From: Ponticaulis sp.
GTDB taxonomy: Bacteria; Pseudomonadota; Alphaproteobacteria; Caulobacterales; Hyphomonadaceae
NCBI GenBank assembly: GCA_002692725.1
Contig: NZLU01000025.1
Coordinates: 186,001 to 250,000, forward strand
DNA: 64,000 bases
Direction: 5' to 3'
Position numbers and translations under genes: made by a program. Below are positions 9,008 through 17,262 of this stretch, one piece after another; the first letter of the stretch is position 1, and each line of letters begins with the position of its first letter. The notes beneath the pieces are model-generated. The model did no database searches and had not been told where the DNA came from. It was given only the letters and a program-made list of their open reading frames with translations.

Positions 9008-9655
9008 ATGGCTGAGACGAATAAGACGGAATTTTCCGGAGCTGGCCGCCGCATTGTGGCCAGTTTCATCCCGGCGGCGGGTCTGACACTCGGATTGTTT
9101 GTGGTGATGGACCGGCTGGTTGATGTGGGTGAAATCGTACTTCCTGAACCTGAGTTCAGAACTCTGGCGTCCCTGACGCCGCCAAAGGATGAGCCTGAAG
9201 AGCCGGACAGAGAGAAGCGAGATAGATTTGAACCCATTGAGGCTGCGCCACCTCCGAAGACTGATCCGTTGAAACCAATCGAGCCTGGAAGCGTTTCTTT
9301 TCAAGTCGCAGAGTTCCGGGTCCCCGATGTCGGAGATGTCAGAGGGAAAATGGCACCGATCATACAGCCGGTGGCAGTCATGGTAAGAGAGCGCGCTACG
9401 CCAGTACGCGCCCCAATTCCGGACTACCCACAACGTGCGCTGACATCCGGGCTGGAAGGACAGTGTGATGTGGTTTTCAATATCGATGCGGCCGGACGGC
9501 CATATGATGTTGAAGCCGAATGCACAGACAGAATTTTTTTGCGAAGCAGTGAAAACGCGGTCAGCAAATCACTTTTCGCGGCAAAACTGAAAAACGGTGT
9601 ACCGGTTGGTCAGGAAAACCTTGTCTATCCGATACAATTCACGTTGAATGACTAA
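9008..9655 (+). CDS. tonB: TonB energy transducer (second copy)
   Basis: 215 residues: a short cytoplasmic end, a membrane anchor (about 15-36), a Pro/Asp/Lys-rich linker and a C-terminal TonB domain (PIPDYPQRALTSGLEG to YPIQFTLND). It is clearly related to the first copy, and the Cys pair is kept (GQCDVVF and AECTDRIF). A strong ribosome site (GAGGAGG) precedes ATG 9008. Two TonBs with one motor suggest that each copy serves a different group of receptors (inference). Confidence 0.93.
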   Translation: MAETNKTEFSGAGRRIVASFIPAAGLTLGLFVVMDRLVDVGEIVLPEPEFRTLASLTPPKDEPEEPDREKRDRFEPIEAAPPPKTDPLKPIEPGSVSFQVAEFRVPDVGDVRGKMAPIIQPVAVMVRERATPVRAPIPDYPQRALTSGLEGQCDVVFNIDAAGRPYDVEAECTDRIFLRSSENAVSKSLFAAKLKNGVPVGQENLVYPIQFTLND

Positions 9656-9685
9656 GGAATGCCGAGACGGCAAGGGAGTGTGACG

Positions 9686-11104
9686 ATGAAAAAAGTCAGT
9701 TGGATGAAGGGGCTCATCAGCACCACGCTGTTTGCAGCAGCGACGGCCGGAACTGCTTTCGGTCAGGCGTGTGAAGAGAACACCTTCGGGTCAAAGACGG
9801 GTGAGCTTTACCTGTCAGCCGAAACCAAATTCAGCCAAACACCAAAAGATCTGCAGGGTGCGCTTCAGGATCTGAACCAGCTTCGCAGCATGGAGTTGAA
9901 CTGTTATGAGAATAACGCTGCGATCCGCCTGAGTGTTGCGATCAAGATCGAACGCGGCGACAAAGCTGGCGCTGTTCGTGACCTTGAGGAAGCGATCCGC
10001 GTGGGCGTGATTTCGGGTGACGAAGTTCCGAAAACCTATTTCACAATTGCTCAGCTTTATCTTCAGGAAAGCAATCTTGAGAAAGCGCGCGAGTATATGG
10101 AGAAATGGGTGGCATCACCAGGCGTTCGTCCTTCACGTGACGAAAACTGGACGATGGCAATTCTCTATCAAAAGCTCGACCAATTCGATAAAGCGCTGCC
10201 TTATGCTGAGCGCGTACTTGCCGCCGACGGTCAGAGCGCTGATCGCCAGGTGATCGACTTCCTGATTTTCTTGTACGACCGTACAGGTGATAAGGCGAAG
10301 AAAGCTGAACTTTTGATCCGTCTGCTCCAACGTGATCCGAACGACCGTAAGGTCTGGGATGCGATCGCGGGCGACTATTATCAGGGCGAGCAGGAACGCA
10401 AAGCGTTCGAAGTTCAGAAAGCCATGTATCTTGCGGGTCTTCTTGAGACAGAAGACGAAATTATGCGGATCGTGAACTTCTACAACCGGTTCAACGCTCC
10501 ATATGAAGCGGCGAAGGTTCTTGAGCGCGAAATCAACCGCGGTCGGGTCTCCAAGACGTTTGATCGTCTTGAACTGCTTGCAAACCTCTACCAGGTGGCG
10601 CGTGAGTACGACAAAGCCATTCCTGTTATTCGCGAAGCGGCGCAAATGACCAGCAATGGTGAGATGTATGAGCGTCTCGGCCGATCATACTTCGAACTCG
10701 GCGAGTATGAAGAATCGATCGAAGCCTATCAGGAGGGCATCAATAAAGGTGGCCTGAAAGAGCCAGGGTATGCGCGTGTCATGATTGGGCAGGCACAATA
10801 CGAGCTCGGTAATCGTGGTGCAGCTCGTGAGAGTTTCCAGGCTGCGACAAACTTCTCTGATGGCCGTCGCGCAGCGAATGGCTGGATTAACTTCCTTCGG
10901 TCGGAAGTCGTGGGTCAGATTCAGTTCGATATCTTCGAAGCCAGCACGCGTCTCGAAGGTCTGCAGAACGAAAAGAAAGCCTGCGACCAACTTCGCGTTC
11001 TGGGTGACGCCCTGCCGGATGGTTGTAGCACGGTTGATGACCGGATCGCAGAAGTTGATGCTGAGCTTGTCGAGCTGAGAAATCGCCTCAACACCGCGAC
11101 CTGA
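9686..11104 (+). CDS. TPR-repeat periplasmic protein of the TonB operon
   Basis: 472 residues from ATG 9686. This start was chosen because it begins a clean signal peptide (MKKVSWMKG to AFG, about 25 residues) and has AAGGGAG eight bases upstream; an upstream ATG at 9659 would spoil the signal. The mature protein is built of helical tetratricopeptide repeats (for example KTYFTIAQLYLQESNLEKAR, and MYERLGRSYFELGEYEESIE). A TPR protein closes many DUF3450/TtpC operons; it probably contacts the TonB machinery in the periplasm. A strong terminator follows. Confidence 0.88.
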   Translation: MKKVSWMKGLISTTLFAAATAGTAFGQACEENTFGSKTGELYLSAETKFSQTPKDLQGALQDLNQLRSMELNCYENNAAIRLSVAIKIERGDKAGAVRDLEEAIRVGVISGDEVPKTYFTIAQLYLQESNLEKAREYMEKWVASPGVRPSRDENWTMAILYQKLDQFDKALPYAERVLAADGQSADRQVIDFLIFLYDRTGDKAKKAELLIRLLQRDPNDRKVWDAIAGDYYQGEQERKAFEVQKAMYLAGLLETEDEIMRIVNFYNRFNAPYEAAKVLEREINRGRVSKTFDRLELLANLYQVAREYDKAIPVIREAAQMTSNGEMYERLGRSYFELGEYEESIEAYQEGINKGGLKEPGYARVMIGQAQYELGNRGAARESFQAATNFSDGRRAANGWINFLRSEVVGQIQFDIFEASTRLEGLQNEKKACDQLRVLGDALPDGCSTVDDRIAEVDAELVELRNRLNTAT

Positions 11105-11136
11105 TCACAGGCTAAGTTATCAGCCTAATCAAATGG

Positions 11137-11167
11137 AAAAGCGCAGCCCTGGGGCTGCGCTTTTTTT
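11137..11167 (+). terminator. Rho-independent terminator of the TonB operon
   Basis: A GC-rich 9-bp stem (11141-11149 with 11152-11160), flanked by A and T runs that extend the pairing, ends in seven T. It lies 33 bases after the TPR gene. Confidence 0.92.
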
Positions 11168-11195
11168 GTTTGGAGTGTTGTTCCGAAGCGTGCGG

Positions 11196-13424
11196 TCAGT
11201 GTTCGTCAGCTGTGAGGTTCAAGCCATCGACCTTTCCGACCACAGCGAGGGCAAAAGAATACTCGATCGCTGCTTCTTTCAGCCCTTCAAATCGTCCTGA
11301 AGCGCCTCCATGGCCGGCATCCATATTGATCCGGAGAAAATAGGGGCCGGCGTCGGGAGCCGAATAGCGGAGATTTGCGACCCATTTTGCAGGCTCCCAA
11401 TACGTCACGCGCGGGTCTGTCAGGCCTCCCGTGATGAGCATGGCCGGATATGGACGTTCGCTCACCTGATCAATCGGGGAATAGGCGAGGATGGTATCAT
11501 ATGCGGCTTCATCCGTGATGGGATTCCCCCACTCCGGCCATTCAGGCGGGGTGAGCGGGAGGCTTTCATCTGACATGGTCGTCAGCACATCGACAAATGG
11601 GACAGCGGCAATGATTCCCGCAAAAAGCTCAGGATCCATGTTCGATGCCGCACCCATCAGCAAGCCGCCGGCAGACCCGCCCAGCCCAACGACCTTGCCT
11701 TCGGCACCATAGCCCAGGCCAACCAGATGCCGACCTGCTGACACGTAATCCTTGAAAGTATTTTCTTTTTTCTCGAGTTTTCCATCAAGATACCATTGAT
11801 GGCCTTTGGCCTGTGATCCACGGACATGAGCAATGGCATAGATGAAGCCACGATCAACGAGGCTGAGGCGCGAAGTTCGGAAGTCTGCGGGATAGGTTAT
11901 CCCGTAGGAGCCATAGCCATAGAGCAATAGCGGCGCGCTGCCATCAGTTGGCGTGTCTTTATGGCGCAGCAGTGTGACAGGAATGGTTTCACCGTCATGG
12001 GCAGGCGCCATGATCCGCTCAACCACATAATCTTCCGGAATGTGGCCGGACGGCACCTCCCGCGTTTTGCGCAGAACCCGCTCTCGGGTCATCATGTCGT
12101 AATCGAAGACCTGGTCGGGGGTGGAGGGAGAGGCATAGTCGAAGCGGAGTGTTGTTGTGTTATACTCGTAGCCGCTGGACATACCGAGATCATAGGCGGC
12201 TTCGGGGAAAGCGATGTCGTGTTCAGCCTTGTCCGTCCGGTTTCGAATGACCAGCCGCGGCAGGCCATCCGTGCGCTCCAGGCGAACGAGATGATCTTTA
12301 AATGACTCAATGCCAAGAATAAGGGTGCCGGGGGTATGTGGCACCACTGTGTCCCAGTTTTCGTGTCCGGGTGCTTCAACCGGCGCCTTCACAATCTTGA
12401 AGTCGATCGCTCCGTCCGCATTCGTCAAAATGTAAAAGGCATCATCGAAGTCTGTGACCGAATATTGGATGTCGGTCTCTCTGGCTGCAATCAGTTTCGG
12501 TTCGGGATTTTTGTCCCCCGCCGGGAAGAAATAGACTTCACTGGTGGTATGACCGCCCGTCTGGATCAGGATATATTTGTCCGAACCGGCATAGTCGATG
12601 CCAACGAAAAATCCGGGATCGGGTTCTTCATAGATCAGCAGATCTTCGGATGAGCCCAGAATGCGCTGGTAAACAGCCGAAGGACGGCCGTTTTCATCGC
12701 GCACCACCCAGAAGACCACATCAGAGCCAGCACCCCATACGAAATCGCCGGTCGTATTTTCGATCGTGTCGGGAAGAAACTCACCGGTTTCGGCATCACG
12801 GAAGCGGATGGTGTAGAACTCAGATCCCTTATCGTCGACGGCGCTCGCGATCAGTTTGTGATCTGGAGAATGCTGCACGTCACCAATATCGAAATAGGCG
12901 AGGCCTTGCCCTTCGGCATCTCCGTCAAACAGAATCTGCCCTTTGGCTTCTGGATTAAAGGCATCACTGACAGGCTTGCGGGCGAAGACCTCATACTCAC
13001 CGCCAGGGCGATAGAAGGTATAGTAAGCATAGGCACCATCTGGCGCAGGTACCGAACTGTCATCCTCTTTGATCCGGCCGCGCATTTCAGCAAACAGCGT
13101 TTCGCGAAGATCAGCCGTTGCATCCTCCAGATGTGACTTGGTGTAGGCGTTCTCTGCTTCCAGATAAGCGCGGATGTCGGCTTGCAGCAGGGATGGATCC
13201 TTCATCACCTCCTGCCAGTTCTCGTCTTTCAGCCAGCTATAGGCATCAGTCCGCGTGCGACCGAGTTGAGTAATGGTAAGAGGGCGGCGTTCAGCGGAAG
13301 GTGGGCGTGTGGTCATAGGTTCCGTTTCAATGGTCGAATTGGAAGTTTGATCGGGAGATGCGCTACATGCGCCGAGGGCTACACCCAGGCAAGCCAGGGT
13401 TAGCGCGGGAAGTCGTTTTCTCAT
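11196..13424 (-). CDS. Prolyl oligopeptidase family (S9A) peptidase, oligopeptidase B-like lipoprotein
   Basis: 742 residues with a lipoprotein signal (lipobox LGAC, Cys20), so it is probably anchored in the envelope. It has an N-terminal seven-bladed propeller region and a C-terminal alpha/beta-hydrolase domain. The nucleophile is in GLGGSAGG (S584), the Asp in GGLTDPRV (D670) and the His in DAGHGGAS (H705), the classic S9 triad. Oligopeptidase B relatives cut short peptides after basic residues; specificity cannot be read here. It converges with the TonB operon. The divergent gap before the gene at 13700 is AT-rich. Confidence 0.9.
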   Translation of the reverse strand: MRKRLPALTLACLGVALGACSASPDQTSNSTIETEPMTTRPPSAERRPLTITQLGRTRTDAYSWLKDENWQEVMKDPSLLQADIRAYLEAENAYTKSHLEDATADLRETLFAEMRGRIKEDDSSVPAPDGAYAYYTFYRPGGEYEVFARKPVSDAFNPEAKGQILFDGDAEGQGLAYFDIGDVQHSPDHKLIASAVDDKGSEFYTIRFRDAETGEFLPDTIENTTGDFVWGAGSDVVFWVVRDENGRPSAVYQRILGSSEDLLIYEEPDPGFFVGIDYAGSDKYILIQTGGHTTSEVYFFPAGDKNPEPKLIAARETDIQYSVTDFDDAFYILTNADGAIDFKIVKAPVEAPGHENWDTVVPHTPGTLILGIESFKDHLVRLERTDGLPRLVIRNRTDKAEHDIAFPEAAYDLGMSSGYEYNTTTLRFDYASPSTPDQVFDYDMMTRERVLRKTREVPSGHIPEDYVVERIMAPAHDGETIPVTLLRHKDTPTDGSAPLLLYGYGSYGITYPADFRTSRLSLVDRGFIYAIAHVRGSQAKGHQWYLDGKLEKKENTFKDYVSAGRHLVGLGYGAEGKVVGLGGSAGGLLMGAASNMDPELFAGIIAAVPFVDVLTTMSDESLPLTPPEWPEWGNPITDEAAYDTILAYSPIDQVSERPYPAMLITGGLTDPRVTYWEPAKWVANLRYSAPDAGPYFLRINMDAGHGGASGRFEGLKEAAIEYSFALAVVGKVDGLNLTADEH

Positions 13425-13699
13425 TATGGCTCCGTGAATCGCGGACTATGCAAGCGATGATGTTAGGCTGTTTGCGCGGGGGGAGATAGCCGCAGCATGG
13501 CGACGAGAATCGTCCGGAAGTGACTTAAAATTTGTGAAATATATGCAACAAATATGTAAAATAAAGTGTCATAAAACCTTTAAAAACGAACAAAAACAAA
13601 AAGATATAAATTTTCCAACCTGCAATAATAGTCCGTATATGGACATAATTAGAAAAAAGTGTCACATTACCGTCATAAACAAAAATATGGAGCAGGAAT
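13425..13699. other. AT-rich divergent intergenic region
   Basis: 275 bases between the start codons of two divergent genes. The part from 13525 to 13690 is strikingly richer in A+T than its surroundings, with A-runs. It must hold the promoters for both genes. No certain -35/-10 pair was picked out. Confidence 0.4.
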
Positions 13700-14059
13700 A
13701 TGAAGTATGTTCTCGCCGCATCAGTAATGGCGCTTGGTCTTTCAAATGCAGCTTTTGCTGATCTCTATGTCGATGACGCAATGAGCTATTCAATTGACGT
13801 CGCAGGCACAGAGCTGCCGGTCACTTTAGGGTCACTGGACTACCCTTATCTCGCCGCTGAGCGCGGTATTGCAGGTGAATGCGAATTGGCACTGACACTT
13901 GGTGCAGATGGTAAAGCGCAGTCATTCTCAGTGCAGTCATGCACTCATGGTGCCTTCGCAAATGAGGCTGCAGAATTTGCAAAAACACTGGCGTTTGATC
14001 AGTCCGCTGCGGCTGACACTCAAACGCTAAAAATCAGCTGGTCGATTGACGCCAACTGA
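13700..14059 (+). CDS. Secreted single-domain protein resembling the TonB C-terminal domain
   Basis: 119 residues. A signal peptide (1-20, cleavage after AFA) is followed almost at once by a TonB C-terminal-like domain (YPYLAAERGIAGECEL, LGADGKAQSFSVQSCTHGAF, AAEFAKTLAFD). There is no membrane anchor and no Pro-rich linker, so it cannot transmit force as TonB does. It keeps the two cysteines seen in both TonBs of the operon at 8267-9655. It may be a free periplasmic binding partner or regulator; function unknown. A ribosome site (GAGCAGGA) precedes ATG 13700, and a terminator follows at 14154. Confidence 0.75.
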   Translation: MKYVLAASVMALGLSNAAFADLYVDDAMSYSIDVAGTELPVTLGSLDYPYLAAERGIAGECELALTLGADGKAQSFSVQSCTHGAFANEAAEFAKTLAFDQSAAADTQTLKISWSIDAN

Positions 14060-14153
14060 TTGTCCGAAATTGCCGCAGGCCTTAACGGTTTGCGGCAATC
14101 TCACCGTCCGTTCGTGGTCAAGACGGCTATGGTTTTAATGCGATGGACGAGAT

Positions 14154-14187
14154 CCGGCCTGCACCCCCTCTGCAGGTCGGTTTTTTT
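14154..14187 (+). terminator. Rho-independent terminator
   Basis: A 10-bp stem with one G-T pair (14154-14163 with 14171-14180) is followed by seven T. It ends the secreted TonB-like gene and abuts the stop codon of the opposing msrB. Another, T-less stem (14069-14077 with 14091-14099) lies just before it. Confidence 0.85.
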
Positions 14188-14190
14188 ATG

Positions 14191-14604
14191 TCAGCTGTCT
14201 TCCGGTACGAAGTTCAGGACAGCACCATTAATGCACCAGCGTTCGCCCGTCGGTGGCGGACCATCGGGGAAGACATGGCCCATATGCAGACCGCAGACAG
14301 CGCAATGGCACTCTGTGCGGCGCATGAAGAGTTTGTTGTCTGACTTTGTTTCAACGACGCCCTCATTGGCCGGCTGAAAATAGCTCGGCCATCCTGTTCC
14401 TGAATCAAACTTGTGCTCGGAGGACCAGAGGACGGTGTCGCATCCGACGCAATGATAGCGGCCAGTGCGTTTTTCATCGTTATGATTGCCCGGCGTAAAG
14501 GCGCGCTCTGTGCCGTCTTTCACCCCGATCTTGTATTGCTCTGGTGTAAGCATGGCTCGCCATTCAGCGTCTGTGCGTTCAATTTTCGGAAGGTGTGAGG
14601 TCAT
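14191..14604 (-). CDS. msrB: Peptide methionine (R)-S-oxide reductase MsrB
   Basis: 137 residues, the usual MsrB length. The two zinc-binding CxxC pairs are present (C52/C55 in YHCVGC and C101/C104 in HCAVC), as is the catalytic cysteine in ERWCINGAVLNF (C124) and the substrate-pocket motif SGTGWPS. It reduces R-methionine sulfoxide in proteins using thioredoxin. No signal peptide, so it is cytoplasmic. Confidence 0.96.
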   Translation of the reverse strand: MTSHLPKIERTDAEWRAMLTPEQYKIGVKDGTERAFTPGNHNDEKRTGRYHCVGCDTVLWSSEHKFDSGTGWPSYFQPANEGVVETKSDNKLFMRRTECHCAVCGLHMGHVFPDGPPPTGERWCINGAVLNFVPEDS

Positions 14605-14698
14605 GTGTTTCGCCTTTTACGGGGTGTTTACCAAAATTTAGGCCGAATAGCGCCAGCTTAAAGTCCCCAGACTTCTGTCCAGAAAGGGACTTTGAGCT

Positions 14699-16006
14699 AT
14701 GTCCGCTCCGCTTGTCACTCCCGGATTGTTCCCAAGGCGAACGCGTTGTCGGCTGACAGATGCGCCACTCGACTCCGTTATGGACCTTGGCGACCAGGCT
14801 CTTACAGGTGTATTCCCGAAAACGGCATCAATTCCCGTTTCAGTGAGCCCGCTGGAACTAGCCTTCTGCCCTCAGAGTGGGCTGGTCCAGCTCGCACATG
14901 ATTATCCGGGCGAGCTGATGTATGGCGAAACCTATGGTTACCGGTCTGGCCTGAATGCATCCATGGTGCGGCATCTGACACGCAAGATTGCGCATTTGGA
15001 AAAGTCTGTTCGACCGTTGTCAGAGACGGACGTTGTGCTCGACATCGGCGCAAATGATGCGACGTCGTTGAAGGCCTATCAAACCGCAGGGCTGAGACGC
15101 GTGGGGATTGATCCGAGTGCAGCGAAGTTTCGCGAGTTTTATCCGGATGACATATCGCTCGAAGTCGACTTCTTCACGCGTGACGCTTTTCTCCGGCAAT
15201 CCGACAAGCCTGCCCGGATCATCACCTCAATCGCCATGTTTTATGACCTGCCGGACCCTGTGGCGTTCGCGAAAGATATTGCAAGCGTTCTGGCCGATGA
15301 TGGCATCTGGCATTTCGAACAAAGCTATTTGCCGCTGATGCTGGATCAGCTTGCTTATGACACTGTGTGTCAGGAGCATCTTGAATATTATTCGCTGAGC
15401 GTCGTGAAATACATTCTCGATCAGGCCGGGCTCAAGCTTCTGGATGTTGAGCTGAACGATGTGAATGGCGGATCATTCGCTGTCACAGCCACACATCAAT
15501 CAAACACATCTCTTGTCGCAAAAACTGAAGCCATTGAGAAATTGCTCGCCAACGAGGAAGCGGCGGGTCTGATGACACTTGCGCCATACAAAGCGTTTGC
15601 AAACCGCGCCAACGAGCATGCCAACCTGTTAGTCGACAAACTGCGCAGTCTGAAAGCTTCTGGCGCGAAAATCCTGGGGCTTGGTGCATCGACCAAGGGC
15701 AATGTGCTGCTACAGTATGCGGGGATCGGCCCGGATCTGCTGGACGCGATTTCAGACGTAAACCCGGACAAATGGGGATGTGTCACGCCCGGCACACACA
15801 TTCCGATTGTTCCGGAAGCCGTGGCTCGGGCTATGAAACCCGACTATTTCCTCGTCCTTCCGTGGCATTTCCGCGAGGGTATCACGGCACGTGAAGCTGA
15901 ATTCCTGGCGCAAGGCGGGAAACTGATTTTCCCGCTGCCGAATCTGGAAGTTGTCTCGGAGACCGAGACCGTTTCTTTTATGGATGAAATCAAGAAAGCG
16001 TCTTAA
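14699..16006 (+). CDS. Class I SAM-dependent C-methyltransferase (sugar-type, NovU/TylCIII-like)
   Basis: 435 residues in the three-part order of this family: an N-terminal putative zinc-binding part (RCRLTDAPLDSVMDLGDQ, FCPQSGLVQL), a Rossmann methyltransferase core with VLDIGANDATS (about residues 112-122), and a C-terminal domain (GLGASTKGNVLLQY, ISDVNPDKWG). Relatives C-methylate nucleotide-linked deoxyketosugars for surface glycans or antibiotics. The second cysteine of the usual CxxC near residue 23 is Asp here, so zinc binding may be altered. No sugar-synthesis genes are adjacent. The 3' end overlaps the convergent Old Yellow Enzyme gene by 17 bases. Confidence 0.82.
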   Translation: MSAPLVTPGLFPRRTRCRLTDAPLDSVMDLGDQALTGVFPKTASIPVSVSPLELAFCPQSGLVQLAHDYPGELMYGETYGYRSGLNASMVRHLTRKIAHLEKSVRPLSETDVVLDIGANDATSLKAYQTAGLRRVGIDPSAAKFREFYPDDISLEVDFFTRDAFLRQSDKPARIITSIAMFYDLPDPVAFAKDIASVLADDGIWHFEQSYLPLMLDQLAYDTVCQEHLEYYSLSVVKYILDQAGLKLLDVELNDVNGGSFAVTATHQSNTSLVAKTEAIEKLLANEEAAGLMTLAPYKAFANRANEHANLLVDKLRSLKASGAKILGLGASTKGNVLLQYAGIGPDLLDAISDVNPDKWGCVTPGTHIPIVPEAVARAMKPDYFLVLPWHFREGITAREAEFLAQGGKLIFPLPNLEVVSETETVSFMDEIKKAS

Positions 16007-17102
16007 GCGAGTCGGCAGAATAATCGTCCAGCTCGTCCAGACGCCCTTCCTTGACCTTCTTCGCCCATTCCGGATCCTGAAGCAAAGCGCGTCCGACGGC
16101 GATCATATCGAACTCACCTTTTTCGAGGCGCTCGACGACGTCAATGAGCGGTCGTGTTTTTGCGCCATCACCACGGAATGCCGCTGTAAACTCGGTCGAC
16201 AGGCCAACCGATCCGACCGTAATGGTAGGAAGTCCCGTGAGCTTCTTCGCCCAGCCCGCAAGGTTGAGTCCATTTTCGCCGTCAACTTCGGGGAATTCCG
16301 GCTCCCAATAGCGACGCTGTGAGCAATGAATGCAATCAACACCAGCATCGACCAGCACGTTCAGGAAGTTCTCGAGGTCTTTCGGAGTGGTCACAAGCCG
16401 GGCGTCATAATCGAACAATTTCCACTGAGACATCCGAAGAATGATCGGGTAATCCGGACCGACGCGTTTGCGAGCTTCTGACACGATTTCCGCAGCAAAT
16501 TCAGCGCGTGATGTGATGGATCCACCATATTTGTCGGCGCGAACGTTCAGAACTTCCCAGAAAAACTGATCGACCAGATATCCATGAGCACCGTGGATTT
16601 CAACACAGTCAAAGCCGGCGTTTTTCGAGGTTTCGATCGACTCGGCAAAAGCAGAGATCATGTCCTCAACATCGGCGATGGTTGGCGGGTCGTAGAGTGC
16701 CTTGCCTTTATGCGTGATGCCTGACGGGCTGTCTGATGGCGCTTCAGGGTGGGGGCCCGTGCCTGCGCGGCGCGCGATTCCCTGGTGCCAGACCTGTGGC
16801 GCGATCTTGCCATCAACCTCATGGACCTTCTCAACGACATTCTTCCAGCCTTCGATGGCCTCCGGTTCATGAATGTTCGGAATGGCGGGATCGCCGGACG
16901 CACCGCCACGACGAATGGTTGTACCTTCTGTAATGATAAGCCCGACATCTGCTGCCGCCCGTCTTTGATAATAGCCTGCAACGTCTTCTGTCGGCACACC
17001 GCCCGGCGAGAATGAACGCGTCATGGGCGCCATCGCAATCCGGCTCGAGAAAGTGACCCCCTTCAAAGTGAAGGGTTGAAAAAGTGAAGCAAAATCAGAC
17101 AT
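15990..17102 (-). CDS. NADH:flavin oxidoreductase, Old Yellow Enzyme family
   Basis: 370 residues forming a single FMN-binding TIM barrel. Visible landmarks are the N-terminal LFQPFTLKGVTFSSRIAMAPMTR, the conserved PQVWHQG, CVEIHGAHGYLVDQFFW, and the late FMN-phosphate region (TVGSVGLS, DMIAVGRALLQDPEW). These enzymes reduce activated C=C bonds of enones and similar electrophiles with NAD(P)H. No extra iron-sulfur domain is present, so it is the short OYE class and not a dienoyl-CoA reductase. Physiological substrate unknown. Confidence 0.93.
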   Translation of the reverse strand: MSDFASLFQPFTLKGVTFSSRIAMAPMTRSFSPGGVPTEDVAGYYQRRAAADVGLIITEGTTIRRGGASGDPAIPNIHEPEAIEGWKNVVEKVHEVDGKIAPQVWHQGIARRAGTGPHPEAPSDSPSGITHKGKALYDPPTIADVEDMISAFAESIETSKNAGFDCVEIHGAHGYLVDQFFWEVLNVRADKYGGSITSRAEFAAEIVSEARKRVGPDYPIILRMSQWKLFDYDARLVTTPKDLENFLNVLVDAGVDCIHCSQRRYWEPEFPEVDGENGLNLAGWAKKLTGLPTITVGSVGLSTEFTAAFRGDGAKTRPLIDVVERLEKGEFDMIAVGRALLQDPEWAKKVKEGRLDELDDYSADSLKTLS

Positions 17103-17262
17103 TTGTATTCCATGCTTGTCGATTGGGATGAAGGTTGTGTTCGCAGTAAGAAGAGCGCGTGTGATTTGTCAAACGACAAACGTGTTCAATGGGCATGCTT
17201 TTTGCTGCACAAATGGAAGGGCGCGAGGAGCGCATGGACAGACGCACAAGGTTGAGTAAGAC

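Noticed and set aside
8750-9433. 227-codon minus-strand frame across the two tonB genes
   Set aside because: It is antisense to both tonB coding regions and lacks a ribosome site or recognisable domain.
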